Assembly: GCA_023078685.1 (NCBI GenBank)
Contig: JALGAS010000004.1
Coordinates: 2,542,001-2,606,000, forward strand
Source: Neopestalotiopsis rosae
Lineage: Eukaryota > Ascomycota > Sordariomycetes > Amphisphaeriales > Sporocadaceae
Reading direction: 5' to 3'
Length of the DNA: 64,000 nt
Position 1 is the first letter of the stretch; each line of letters opens with the position of its first letter. The position numbers and the translations under genes were made by a program. Below, piece after piece: positions 1 to 12,738 of this stretch. The notes beneath the pieces were generated by a model. The model worked only from the letters and a program-made list of their open reading frames with translations, did not search any database and was not told where the DNA came from.

Positions 1-3000
1 CCGTTTTTGGGGAGGGATGCCGCCCGGAAAGCTGGTCTGCGATCCCAGAGATCCCTGGTGCGCGTGCGCTGGGATCATGTTTGGGGACATGGGTCTTGGC
101 TGGCTCTCCTGGGGGAACTTGAGACGATAATCGACTCGAGTTCTGTCGTCCCTTGTCTTGGGTTTGATGCCGCAACAGCTTCATCGCATCAATGCTGTGG
201 CTCGCTGGCTGGGTCCCCGTTACATTCTCTGCCTTTGGCTCAGGCTGTGACCGGATTGTACAGCTGATCTTATGCCGTTCATCCCCACGATTCCAGCCAA
301 GCACGTCCCCAAACCAACCTGTCAACCCCATCTCCCATGTAGTCAATCTTCGGATGACCGGTTCATGTGTTGCAGAATGTTTGCATCTGTTCTGAGTTCA
401 GGCCGTCCGTCATTGATTGTCCATCCCCCATCTCACATCCTCCATTGTGTCCCATCCATACCCACCACCAGGGTAGCATCTGGGCATGGTCAGATAGTCA
501 TGGTGGAAACAGACGACATGCTGCCAAACCTGCAACAAGGGACGAAGTCAACCTTTCGGCTGCGCAAGTTTCCGGCCTGTCAAGAAGACGAAGGGGCCAG
601 TCTTGCTTGTCTAGCGCAGTGTTCTATGTATGGACTGGTTGCGTGCCTGGAACTCAAAACTCGAATAACATGTCACTACATGCGTAGTTTATCATAGCAC
701 GTTCCGGATCTAGTATAGAGTAGGTATACACGAGTCTATGTTGGAGGGCCGGCGGGCAAGCAGGCATACAGACAGGCGAGTGACGAGCATCATGTCGATT
801 TGTGTCTGGTTTCGGTCGGCATGACGTGACGGTGTTTATGGTCGGTCTCTCATCAACGATCTTGAGCGATCATACAACGCTGGCTGGCTGAGCTTATTCA
901 TGTGTGCGCATATGTGAGAATGAGCCTTATGGCATTGCGGGGACCCGGGAGCTCACCTGTCCAGGTCGAGAAGAAAGAAAAAAAAGCCTTATGAGATCTC
1001 TCGCCCGTGAAGGTTATTGAGATCTCATACCCAATACAGAGCTACGTCCGCTGCTGAGGTAGATCTCCTGGTCCACCGCTCGTGGCAGGCCCCCGTCACG
1101 ATGCTTGAGTGGATTGAAAACTCGATCTTTTGCCTCTCCAGGCCCTGCCTGTGAGCGGTGGAATAGGTCTTCATCTACTGGGCGCGACGTCATTTGTTTC
1201 CCTCTCCGCCGGCGTGGTGCTGTGCCTTCGGTTCTCGATCATGAATATCCCGCTTACCCGGCGCCAGTCAGTCACACTCTGGCGTTTGAGAAGAGAAAGC
1301 GGCTGCATTAGTACGATGGAAGTTGCCGGCCACCCTCGACTGCTAGCCAAAAAGTCTTAATGTCCATGAGTCGCCAGTGCTTCGGAAGAGGCGTTCTTGT
1401 TAATGTTTCGTGAAGGGATGCCAGGGGTTCCTCCTAGAAACGGAGGTTAATTTGATATGATCTTCAGCTTGGCGCCAGGAGTCGGCCCTCGCTTGCGCAG
1501 GGTGGTCTGAAGAGCATACAGGGGCTTGCAGGGGGTGATTCCATTTAGGGGTCCAGGTTACCAGATCCTGGTATCCGCCTGCTTTTTTGTCCAACCGACT
1601 ATTCGGCACATATTCTGAATGATCAACGAAACGTGAGGCATGGCATTAAAGTTCTGCTAAACTCCCGAAGGCTGATCTGTGAGACCCCAAACCAAGCTGG
1701 GGTAAGGCCCAGTGGTAAATGCAGCTGGAATGAGCCTTTTTGGGCTCAAGATTGGGCTGTATGTAACCGATCCGTGGGCGAGCTTTGCTAGAGCAGTATG
1801 ACTTCTTTGGTCAATGTGACCTCTTTGCACCACCATGGACAAGCGCATATTTTGCCCCATACGTAACTTTGCACACAAACAAGAGCAGCGGTTTCGAATG
1901 TGTTGGTAAGTATCCCGGAACTATGGCTCTGGGTTTCGGGGAGCGTGAGCCGCAGCGTGACCCAGGATATATGGGCACCATTAGCTACAAGAAGGTCGGT
2001 AACGAAATAAAACCAGCCAGTGCCTATCAGAGGAGTCGGAGCAATGCTGACTGGCGGCCGCGAACAGAGCAAAATGAATAGCCGATGTCTGTGTGCAACC
2101 GGAGAGAGAGCCGATGCTTGCACAGATGCTCAGTCATGATGAGTAAGTTGGTTTAGCGAAGATTTAGTGGCCGAGTGAGTTGTATGTGCTTAAGCGTTTT
2201 AAGCTGCACTCTTTTGCGCTGGCGATTGTGCCACTACTGCGTATACTAAGGGCTCCTAACGAGGCGCCAGAACGACACCAGAATGCGCCACTGTACTTTT
2301 TTGACTTTACCTAAGTGCAGCCGGAATAATGAGTGCCGCTGATCATCACCTACGCTTGCCGCTGGCAATTGTATTAGGAGAATGTCCGATAGCCTGCAGA
2401 AGCCCGAAGGCCGGTGCGGATTTCTGATATTAGTGTCTCTATTAAAATAAATCTATTCAAGGCTGAGCTGTACGCCGCACGACGGAGCGGCTAGATGAGA
2501 TGGATAAACAAGTGATAGGTAGAAGGCAAAGAAGTGGGCTTGGTGGGCTCCTGCTATTCTTTCCGACTTTGGTATCTTTGCTTGTATGAACTACGATTCG
2601 AGGCGATTTTGGAAATTTCGTCTTTTCAACCTAGCATACCTGTCTAATTGCACTCCTGCCGCGATACTTCGGCGGCTAATCAACACAAGCCGCGATCTTC
2701 TCCGCCTTTGTCAGATGATAACAGTCCATTCCCGTCTGCGATCTCAAGAGAATCGCCGTTTACCGAATGCTAATGTCCGCTAAAGCGCTGCTAGGAGGGA
2801 TGTAGGGGCCATGTAGAGGCCATGATGAGGCAGCTAGCAGCTACTGCGATAGTATACTCGTCCGTGCAATCCCAAGATGAGTGTTCATGTTATAGAGCAT
2901 ACATACAGGCGTTAACCCCGCTGAGGTTACTGTTTGCTCTTGGGTTTGCTAGCATCCCCAGCTTGGCACAAGCCCGTCGAGCGTTGAGATTAGGGGAGCT

Positions 3001-6000
3001 TGGGCTCAAATCTTCAGTGCAACTCACTGGAAAAACGCCTAACTCTAATTCATCATAGCGCAGCAACAGCTACAGAATGTCGTACTAACCAAAGATGGAT
3101 ACCAGTTCGTAAGGCTCTGCGGCCGTTGGGGAGGCGTAAAGGGAAGTCCCTGCTTTTGCCCTGCTAGCCGCCTGGAAATGGCTGTTGTTCTGGGTTGCTT
3201 CTTTAGTTCTAGCTCGTGAGCTGCGTCATCAGTCTAGCCAGCCTCGGAGTCAATTTTCATTAATATTATTTCGTATTTGTGTCTGTGTGGACAAGCCTAC
3301 TCCTTGGGGCACTCTGGGGCTCTTTGGGGGGGGAAAGAAGATGATGATGCTCACTGTGGCTTCTTCACTGACTGGCGAGTAACGGTCTTTCCTCGGGCCT
3401 TTGACTATCCAAACCACACGAGCCCCCTCCACACTGGGGGACAGCGGACTCTGTGCGTCCACTACAGGACACGCTGAATGAATAGCACACAGCAGCCCGC
3501 AGCATGCACAGGCTCACATTCACTCACAGGTAACCACACTACACGTACGCACTGCCGAGAGCCTCCATTTCGGGTCAAGAGCTTTTGTGAAGATCATCAT
3601 CCCCTAGGGCCTTCTACGGCATCTAACAAGACCCATCAGCGAGATCCGGTCCGCGTGCGCGAAAAGGAGCAGGATTTCCATCCCGTCCTCAAAGCTCGGC
3701 GAAGTCTGCGCCGCTCGCGAAAATCCAAAATCTTGGAAGGGAATGGCCACCACAATGAGCGAGTGCCGTTGGAATATGATGTCGGTTCTGCCCGCGGTTG
3801 CGGTAGATGAGGCCCAACATTTGCCATACGCCGCCCGGCATTTCCAACAAGCGGACAGGCTGCAGCAGACCCTGCTGACAATCTGAGGGGCCAACGACGG
3901 CAGATCTACCTGATTACATCATGCAAGTTGAGTATTCAAGAGGCTCGGAATCGATTCAGTCTTGTGCGTGGTCCCACTGGATCGTGTCACGCTCCCAAGA
4001 GGCTGCATGCTTGGTACCAGACATTGGGATGGGACGGGTGCGAGAGAGAGGATCTGACAAAGCAGTTTCGCATCGTTCCCCCTTGAAGGTCTTGCTGTTA
4101 CAGAGCGATCGAGCCGACATCATGCCGCTCTGTCTCGACCACAAACGTGCCTCACGAATATGATGACACTATTGCATTCGCAGCCATGGGGAGATACCGT
4201 ACGATTGATATCAAATCTAATCTGTCTCTAAGGATTTCCCTAGGGACTCCATTCAATTGACGATGCTAAAGTCTGCCTAGTTGCCAATTGTTTCCCGTCC
4301 AGCTTCACGGCAGGGTTGGTCATCGCCGATCGACTCAACGGCTTATACGGCAGTGAGACCACTAAGCCCAGATCCATATCACTGATGTCATGTCATGTCG
4401 AGCCATCTTGCTTGTCGTTCGGCGCATCAAGCTTGTCGCTTGGTAGCAAATGTCACGGTGCAGTGACAAGAGTTGATTATAGTATTGAAATTTCATGCTG
4501 CTGCTGCTGCTCCTGCGACTCACTCGCGGAACATGCAGGCTGCTGCCAGATGCACGGCCTAAACTGCTTTGGGTATGACATTTGAATACAAGCAAGCTGC
4601 CCAATGCCTGACGACCACCCCAGGGACATGGCTTGGAAGAAAAATGAAGGTTATCTTGAGAGCCGCTGGTTTTCAGTGTTACCATGAGCCTCATGTTCGG
4701 CATGAGGTAACGATACCTGGATACTCGTGAATCAACAATCTCATCAAAGTTGGGATCCCACGCCGCACGCATGAATCGTCTGATCAACGACTCCTTCCGT
4801 CCCATCTATCTGCCGCCCGATGTGATTAGATGGCATCTCCCGTGCTTCTAGCGTGCTTCTAGAAGCCCGCTCTGAACCCTGCTGAAGATCGCCCGTGCTG
4901 TCCCAAGGATCGACCTTGGGTTCTGCTAATAATACCCACAATCACACAATCAACCCAAAAGGCGGTAGGTCATCAGCAGCCCGCCAGCGATTTGGGCGGG
5001 GGGACACATGAGCGCAAACCCATTTGACACCACAGGAAAAAAAAACTAGCTTTAGTGAGCGGCTACCACAAAAACACGTGTTCGTGCTACGCTGTTCCTT
5101 CTCGTCCCTCTATTTTCCATTTTCCCCCTTTCAACACAGGCGTGATCCATGCTCAATGTGCCTCTCGGCATGCGGTGAAAGCATCACCCTTCGAAAGAAA
5201 AAAAGTGTCGACTGCGCCCAGCGGGATTGCGACAAAAGCTAACCGAAAGGCGCCGTAGCACCTCCAGAAGCACGGCCCGGACGCTGGTTTGGAGGCTGCC
5301 CATACGTTCATGTGACCAAAAAATGTTACGGCATTTCCGGATGTTTGCCCAATTCCTTCTCTTTCGCGGTCGCCGCCGAACTCGCCCGCATCATTGTTCA
5401 ATCACTGATCTCAAAGTGGCCAGTACTCCAGAGATTTGGCTGCCCAAGAGGATCATAGAATTGTTATTGTTGTTGATTTGTTGTCACTTACTATTTCCCA
5501 TTGTTATGATTGTTGTCGTTGTTGTGTTGTGCTTTTGGTTGGTGTTTTCTTGCGGGCGTGCGGGCGCCGCCGGTGTTCTTGTCCGCATTGTAGTCAGCAG
5601 GAGCCTATCCAAATTGTGGTGGTGCTCGGATCAGTTTCTGACTGGCTACAGCCGAGACCATGATTGGACGCGATGCGACCGTTGTTATCCTCTTTCCTGT
5701 GGTCCCCCAGTCGACATGATCTCCGAAAGCCGCGACGATCATCCAAATCGCTCGACAGGGAGACACGCCGGGTGGGCAGGCAGGCAGACAGGCAGATGGG
5801 TCGGCACAGGTTTGGCTGGCAGGCAGGCAGCACTCTCTTCTTTGTCACCATTCTATCTTCATTTCTCGTCTCAATACGGCCACAGTCCCACTCAGGTATC
5901 GGCATCAACACAGACACACAGCTTTGCTGGCCACTGGAGCCTCAGTCTCGCACGTGACGTAGTTGTCTGCTGAGAAATGCTCAAAGATGATGTGTCTGGC

Positions 6001-9000
6001 GGCTCGTGCCTGCGTGCCTGACAAGCCCGGGCTTCCGTACGTCCTGGGATATCGCTTGCTGATGAGGAGTATCGGCTCGTCGCTACCAAGGTCAAATTTC
6101 ACTCCTCCTCACTTTCAAAGGATCTAACGGTACCTGCCTACCTTGCCCCGATATCCATGCCCCTGGAATCGATACTGCCCATCTTGGGGGCAGAGTGCAA
6201 GGATCCCCAGCAAGGTAAGTGATCTATCCTACGAAGATGGGGGGAATCATGGCTTTCGTTCGGCAGAGCGCTACACTCGTTCAGGGATATCGCGGCCGTC
6301 ATTGTGGTCTGATGTGGCTGCATACGTGCTATCGTGATTCGTGAGTTCAAAATCGACCTCGAATCCTTGGGATCTAGACGTAACAATCACTTTTATCTCC
6401 GAAAGGAAAATCTGGATCTATAGCCTGTCTAGGACTCTTTTTTCAGCCTTCATCAGGTGGCTGCTGATACCCTGCGGAATGGTGCATCACCCGCTGGAGC
6501 AAACAAAGTACCGCTCCACCACCCAAAGAGATGTGCCAGGAAGACGTCGAGAGATATTTAAACCTTTACACCGTGCTGCCGGCAGTGTGGGCGGGAGGTA
6601 TTGTAGCACAGGTAGTGTACCAACCAACCATGCACAGTTCTTCTCCATCAACGGGAGAAGCATTGATCATATCTTGAGCCCAATTCAAGTGAGGACAAGC
6701 TACTTGTTGACCTATACAATTACGGGGTATTCTAATGTATTATGTTTATTTTGATCCAGGATGCTCAGTCCATTTTCGTGAGCTAATATGTTCTGACTTC
6801 TCAACGTTTGTCTAGGAATCGAGGCTTTAGGTGGGAGCACCGTTGAGAGCATGGACTGGGTCTCTAAAAGTTGAGATGAAAAACCACGCGGCGAATAGGG
6901 ATGGTCCCTATAGAGCCACGCGACTATATGGACGCTACTATATACTACCAAAGTTGGCACACCTCGTTTCCTGCCGTTGCTACAGCTGCTACCCTAAGCG
7001 ACGTTCCAACCAATATATCGATGCATTGAACAGCCACCCACATGTAATCATAATGCTGTTGCGGTGCCTAAAATTACGTGGGAATTCCATTAAGCAATAT
7101 TTTACATGTTAAGAGCCTCACCCGCTATAGCGCCTCGCAACTTTACCTATCACCTGGCAATCTTGAGAGACAATTAGGCTGAGGTGAGATTCTGCCATCT
7201 TGTGCACAAACCTTCAGCACACGTATAATATTATTGTTCATTCTATTTACTGTTTTGGGTAGTCTTTGGAGGACGTCCCTGTTGAAGATCTCGCCCACGG
7301 GGCAAAGATTAGTGAGTCCCGATACGATGATCAAGAGACAGGGAGTCCATCGTGGACCCTGGACCAGGGGTACCTGGGAGCAAAGACAGTCTGGAAGAAG
7401 CCGCCCAACGGTTCTCCATCCGCAAACTGCTCCTCTCTTTTTTCTATCCCAGAGTTGCTGTTTCTGACCAGTGACAAGTCGTCCTCGAGCTTTCCCCTGC
7501 CTCACCTAAACTGGACTATAGCGATCTACCCTTCACACATACACACAATCAACTCAATACGTGTCTGCTTTCTTGTTCTGTACGGTGTACAGAGCGGCTC
7601 TAATTCCTTTACTCTCCGCCCAACCCCTGACATCCACGCGGCTTCTGGCGCCCGAAAAACCTCACCTGAGCAAAATTTGTCTGGGCAAAGTACGGCAAGT
7701 ACAGACAGATATTGCAGAAAGAAAGAACTTTGACATGACTCTTGATTCTCGCCGTTTTCAGTGGAACCCGGCCGAGATCAATATTTGCTGGATCAACATC
7801 CACCCTGCCTCCTCCTTCCTGCTTGCCCGCCTTTTCCCACAAAGCCCACACATTCTGACAATCTGCCAATTCGATCGCGGGCGGAAGCATGCCCTCCAAA
7901 TTCCGTTTCCAAGTGCTTGGGATCCATCCTCCCTAAATGTTGGCCCTGCTTCTTTTTCTTTGTCCCCCCCTCCCCCCCTTCGTCCTCTCTGGGTTTCCCC
8001 ACCTTACACCACGAACCGCGATCCTGGTTGCGCTCATGATTCGCAGCAGGGATAGCGCGGGCGAGACGGGATCAAAGTTATCTGACGGAAACTGGCGATG
8101 TAACCCTTTTGCAGAGCCAGAAATTCCTTCTCAATCGAACCTGACAAAAGCTTGATAGAGAGGCGCCTGCCCAGCCTTGAAGTGACATCAACATGCTGCC
8201 GCAAAAGAGCAGGGGGCCAAGGCAGCCACAAGCCAAAAGAGGCCAAAAAGGCAAGAAAATATATTTCTGTGACAGTAGTGTCGTGTCGTGCGGTTCGCTG
8301 GTAGCCTGGCCTGGCACTTTACCGTAAATGCAGCCCTTTGCCAGGAAAATACGTAGCGGATGCGACTCTGAGGCGAATAGAAGAGGCTTTTCTTTCTATT
8401 TTCTCCTCCTCGTCTACTAGTGTCTTGCAAAGTGTAATTCTTGCTAATCGTTACTCAGCCAAAGTATCGTTTCTTGCTTTGCCCGTGGCTTTTACCGTTT
8501 TATTTCATTCGAATACGACCATACTGCCCAACCGTACTTACACCAGTGTACGTATGTACCAATTCCACCACATTTTCTATATACTCCACCCACTTCTGGG
8601 TTCAAGCATGTGGCCCCCATCCCAATTGCCCACAAAGAGGGCTTTCGTCATGTACCTACCTACACCTCCCTTGCATCCCAGCCCTTCGGCGACAGCCTGC
8701 CGAAGGCTTTACTGTGTACGAGATAGAGGAGTCTGTCACCTGAAGATCCTCACTGCCGATCAGTAAATCTTTCGATGAGATACTCCATCTACTACTATCA
8801 CCGAGGGTTTAGGGGATAGGTCGTGGTCCGCAGTATGGTAGGCTGTACTTGCAAGGCGCAGCAGCCGCAGTAGTATTTGCTCTCGCGTTCTTGGATCCGT
8901 TCGGTATGTGTCTGTCTGCTTTTCCTTTTGCTTTTGATTCTCTCATGCTTGCTTTTTCCCGGCTCTTTTTGCCAACATGCCTCGAACCTCTTAGCCACGA

Positions 9001-10991
9001 ACGTGGATGTCCCCTTCCCAAGGACGGGTCGAGTCAGCCCTAGGTCTAATTTCTTTCGTGATTGTCTCCTTGAACACTTTTCTTTGGTGGTCATCAAACC
9101 ATATACGTACTTCATGCAACTACTACTATGTACACCACAAGCAAAGGCCCGCCCATTATATGTGTGTGAACGTTGTATGTACAGTAGCGCACTGTCACTT
9201 GCAGATTGGCTCCGCAGATGGTAACCAATATTGAAGATCACGATCAATTGCCCCATGCTCCGGATCCTTCCAGCGCGGTGATGATGCTGTTCTGGGCGAT
9301 GATGTGAACCCACGGCAATGGGACAAGAGAGAGGTTTCCCCCCACCACCAGCACCCAGCCAGCCCACGAAGAAAGAGAGGGCCGGCCAGTCAGCCAAAGA
9401 GAAACCCACCTTACGTGCTCTGGGCTGCGTTCCCCAAGAACGGTCATACCACACCCATGTAATGTTCATTCCTCCAACCCCTGGTGAGCCTTTCAGCCTA
9501 CCTTCATCTCACAGTACGTATCGTCACTGCTGTGCCGGAGTACCATGATCAAAGTGAGGAAAAACGCGTCTGCCAATTGATCCTCTTTCGAGTCCTCTCG
9601 TTCTTCCCCCGTCCGTCATCATCACCTGGACCGCTATCTCTGCTGCAGTGGCCCCGGTAGCCGGGCTTGCCATCCGCAGTGGGCTGATCTGGCCGTCCGA
9701 GATCGACGTTGCTTCTGGTGCTTCTTTCTCTCTCTATCCCCTTGGCCGCGGCAGTTCAGTCGGAGGCAGGGCATGGTTGCTTGCCCCGAATAGGGATACT
9801 GCCGTGTGACACGCACACACACCAAATGTCCACGTTTCTTTCTTTGTTCATTAGCAATCTCGATATCGGGTCCAGGCAAAGAGAGCTAGAGTAGCATTGA
9901 AAATGGTGAGGAAAGAAAAAAAGGCCATGTCAGAAAAGAAAGCCAGCATTTACCAAGAAAAAAAAGCCACTGCGAGTCGACTTCCCAAAACAGGGAGACG
10001 AGTGACAAGGCGGCTACCCGAATGAGCAGACAATCGATGATTACTACATGCTACAGTACAAGCGGACAGGGCTCTCTGGTTGATCCATGCCAGGGCAAAA
10101 GCCAAGCCCCTGGTAGTTCTCACATCTCATTTCAATATTTTGGCCTTGCTCTACACAGTATCTTACATCCTGTCTCTTCCCGGTCTCTCATATTTTAAAT
10201 GTGTAATTCTGGACTCTTTTCTCAACGGCCGCCAGCCGCCTAAGCAGCTAATCCGTTTCACGTGGCTGATCGCCCTCTTGTGAAGGAAGGATCCCGTCGT
10301 GGATCAGCCGTTGTTCCCTTTTAACCCCCCTTCCCAGTATTTCCCCAGCCCGCCGGCCGCGCCGCCACATGGCTTCGGTTCGAGATGCCCTTATACTGTG
10401 AAAAATTCCGTAGATCAGCGTCATTCTCTTTTCCAAGGATTTGAAGTTTTGGTTTTCTTATATGCAAGCCACTCTTACAGTACCACAACGGAGGAAATTT
10501 TTCAAAAATCCTTTGACCCAAGGAAAGACACTGCTTTCTTTTTGTCTCCCCTGCTGCTTTGCAAAAAATCATCCGACGGCTGGAACAAAAAAGCTAAAAT
10601 GAACCTCCCCAAGCCCATGCCTTCCCACGTGTCTATGAAGGTACACAAGCCCACTAACCTGATAAGTGGGGATTCAAAGAGAGAGAGAGAAAGAGAGTGA
10701 GTGAGTGATTGCGTGCCGCAGATGCCGCGATATTCTCCTGTCGTACGACTTTATAGCCATGTCCTCCTGAGATAGAGAGTGCCATCTACTTTGGCCTTTC
10801 AACAAAAAAGGCTGGCAAACTTCAGTTCCCCTCCAGCGATTGCTTTCTACTGGTGTAATCGAAATTGCAACCATGATGATTTACCCTCTTACATATGCCG
10901 TGCTCGTACCTGCAAGAACTACATAGTACTGGACAAGGGGACCTTTTTTACCCTTACGAGACCTTACAGACAGAGACAGACAGGGAGGGGA

Positions 10992-11018
10992 GGGGGGGGG
11001 GGGGGGGGGGGGGGGGGG
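10992..11018 (+). repeat. 27-nt poly-G tract
   Basis: An uninterrupted run of 27 G follows GGGAGGGGA. It makes the opposite strand read as a poly-proline stretch within a spurious long frame. Mononucleotide runs of this length are prone to slippage and sequencing error, so the exact length is uncertain. Confidence 0.9.
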
Positions 11019-12513
11019 TATCCACTGCCAGGCATTTCTTACCAGGAAACTCTTTTTTGCTTTTTTCGGTTTGTCGGTTTTTGCTTTGTCAATGATCGAC
11101 AGCCGGAAAGCCACGCATCTTTTTGAGAGAGGGAAGGGAAGGGGGAGGAGAAAGACAAGGGCCATGGCTGCATGTGTGAACTCCATCCCATGCAGGCGGA
11201 TTACCGGAAGGCAAAAGCCTTGCTCGCCCGCCGCCCGCGCCCACATGGCCGGTATTGCTTTCTTTTCTTTTTGCCCTGGGTACGTACATATGCGTGTGTG
11301 TATATGTACTAGGTATGTATGCAAGTTGTGTGGTTGACAAGGCACGCCCTCTGGGTTCTTTGTTACCCTTCTTGTCTCTCCACATTGTGAGTGATAACGT
11401 GTGAACAGGATCCATTTACCAGTCATCAAGGTCTTTTTGGTCCTCTTGTTCGAGGGGCCCCCAGCCCCAGTCATTACTTTACCTAGCACCTGGGCCCTGG
11501 GTCCTTGATCCGTTTTTCGCGATACGGGAGAGACATCCGGGGCCTGGAAACTCCGGTAGTAGAAGCGGGATTGGGAATGGTGATGAAGGACAAAAAAGCA
11601 AAGTAAGAACAGAAAAGGAATCAACACACGTGTAGAACAAGCAAATAAAAAACAACACATATTAGGACACGTTCTGCGGCAGTGCATCTCGTGTCGCTTT
11701 GGTAATTTTGTCTCGCCTCGGACACAATTTGCCATATATAGGCTGTGACACCGAGACTGACTTGACCATCCAAAATAATACTCGTGATGTCTGTCCATGA
11801 TCGTCCGAGACTCGTCACATTGGTGGATATATATTCTAGTAGCGCCATCATGACTGCAGCCTCTGATTGTGAGCATAGGTACGATACTTATTCATGTATC
11901 ATTTTGCAAGTTTCCAACAGGAAGAAGTTCTTATCTTGTCAATAGGACAACCACTGTGATGGTATTAGATAGAAGATTGGCATTTCACGAAATAGATCTA
12001 ATCAATACTTGACGTAGTCTGCTCTGTTCTTCTTTGCAATTTGTTTTCTTCGAAACTACCCCCAGAATCGTTTACTCGGTAGCGACGGGATCAATGGGCA
12101 GTTCACACGGCTACGTACATTGATGGCTTTGAGATTATCGAGACCTAACTGTCAGATAGGGATCTGTAACCATTCTTTTGTTTATGAAATACTATAACGA
12201 CTTCCGTAAAAGCAGGAGACAGCCGTGGAACACGTCATTGTAAAGTCACCTACTGAAGTTCTCGGCCGTTCTTAAGATATATTTCCAAAGGTAGCAGTAT
12301 TCGATTGCCACCAAAGTTTACGTTCAGACTAGTTCCAATAAGAGTTCGAGATGTTCGCATATGCTAAGCCTTAACGCTTACGAGACGGATGTCTTCAAAA
12401 CGGATTCCTCAAGGCGACTTATGAAGTGATTTATCCAGTGAAAAGTGGCGCCTCGAGATGACCGTTCAAGATTATGACAGCCATGAGACCACCAACCCAA
12501 CTGATATAATGCT

Positions 12514-12738
12514 TCACTTACAAATTGTTCTAAGTTGACGGGATGATGTCGTATAAGATTGAATGGACTGCCTTCTTTTCCAAACCTTTCCAGGGTATCG
12601 AGGGCACATCACTATAATGCTCTCACCTCGGAAACAAACAACACAATGTCCCTGACCTGGCTGAGACAATATCACACGTTGCAAAGGCCGTGCGGATACA
12701 AATGGAACAATCATCAATGACAAGAAAGACATGAGCAT
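12514..12738 (-). CDS. Weak candidate: short ORF with signal-peptide-like start
   Basis: This is an ATG-initiated 74-codon frame. Its first 17 residues are strongly hydrophobic and end in V-S-A, which resembles a signal peptide cleavage region. Four cysteines follow. I recognise no family, there are no supporting introns, and the region is gene-poor, so a chance frame is quite possible. If real, it would encode a small secreted protein. Confidence 0.15.
   Translation of the reverse strand: MLMSFLSLMIVPFVSARPLQRVILSQPGQGHCVVCFRGESIIVMCPRYPGKVWKRRQSIQSYTTSSRQLRTICK

Noticed and set aside
4362..4805. 147-codon minus-strand frame with a GTATCG donor-like site
   Set aside because: The first 30 residues look protein-like but the rest does not, and no acceptor or homologous segment could be placed.
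5227..5973. 248-codon plus-strand frame
   Set aside because: It starts at TTG, runs through GCAG/GTT simple repeats and shows no domain.
8798..9469. 223-codon minus-strand frame
   Set aside because: No domain, no supporting introns and irregular composition; probably a chance frame.
10377..10389. GGTTCGAGATGCC, similar to a tRNA B box
   Set aside because: The B-box match is imperfect, there is no upstream A box at proper spacing and no cloverleaf can be formed.
10881..11876. 331-codon minus-strand frame
   Set aside because: It spans the poly-G tract, which translates as poly-proline, and has no recognisable domain; a low-complexity artefact.
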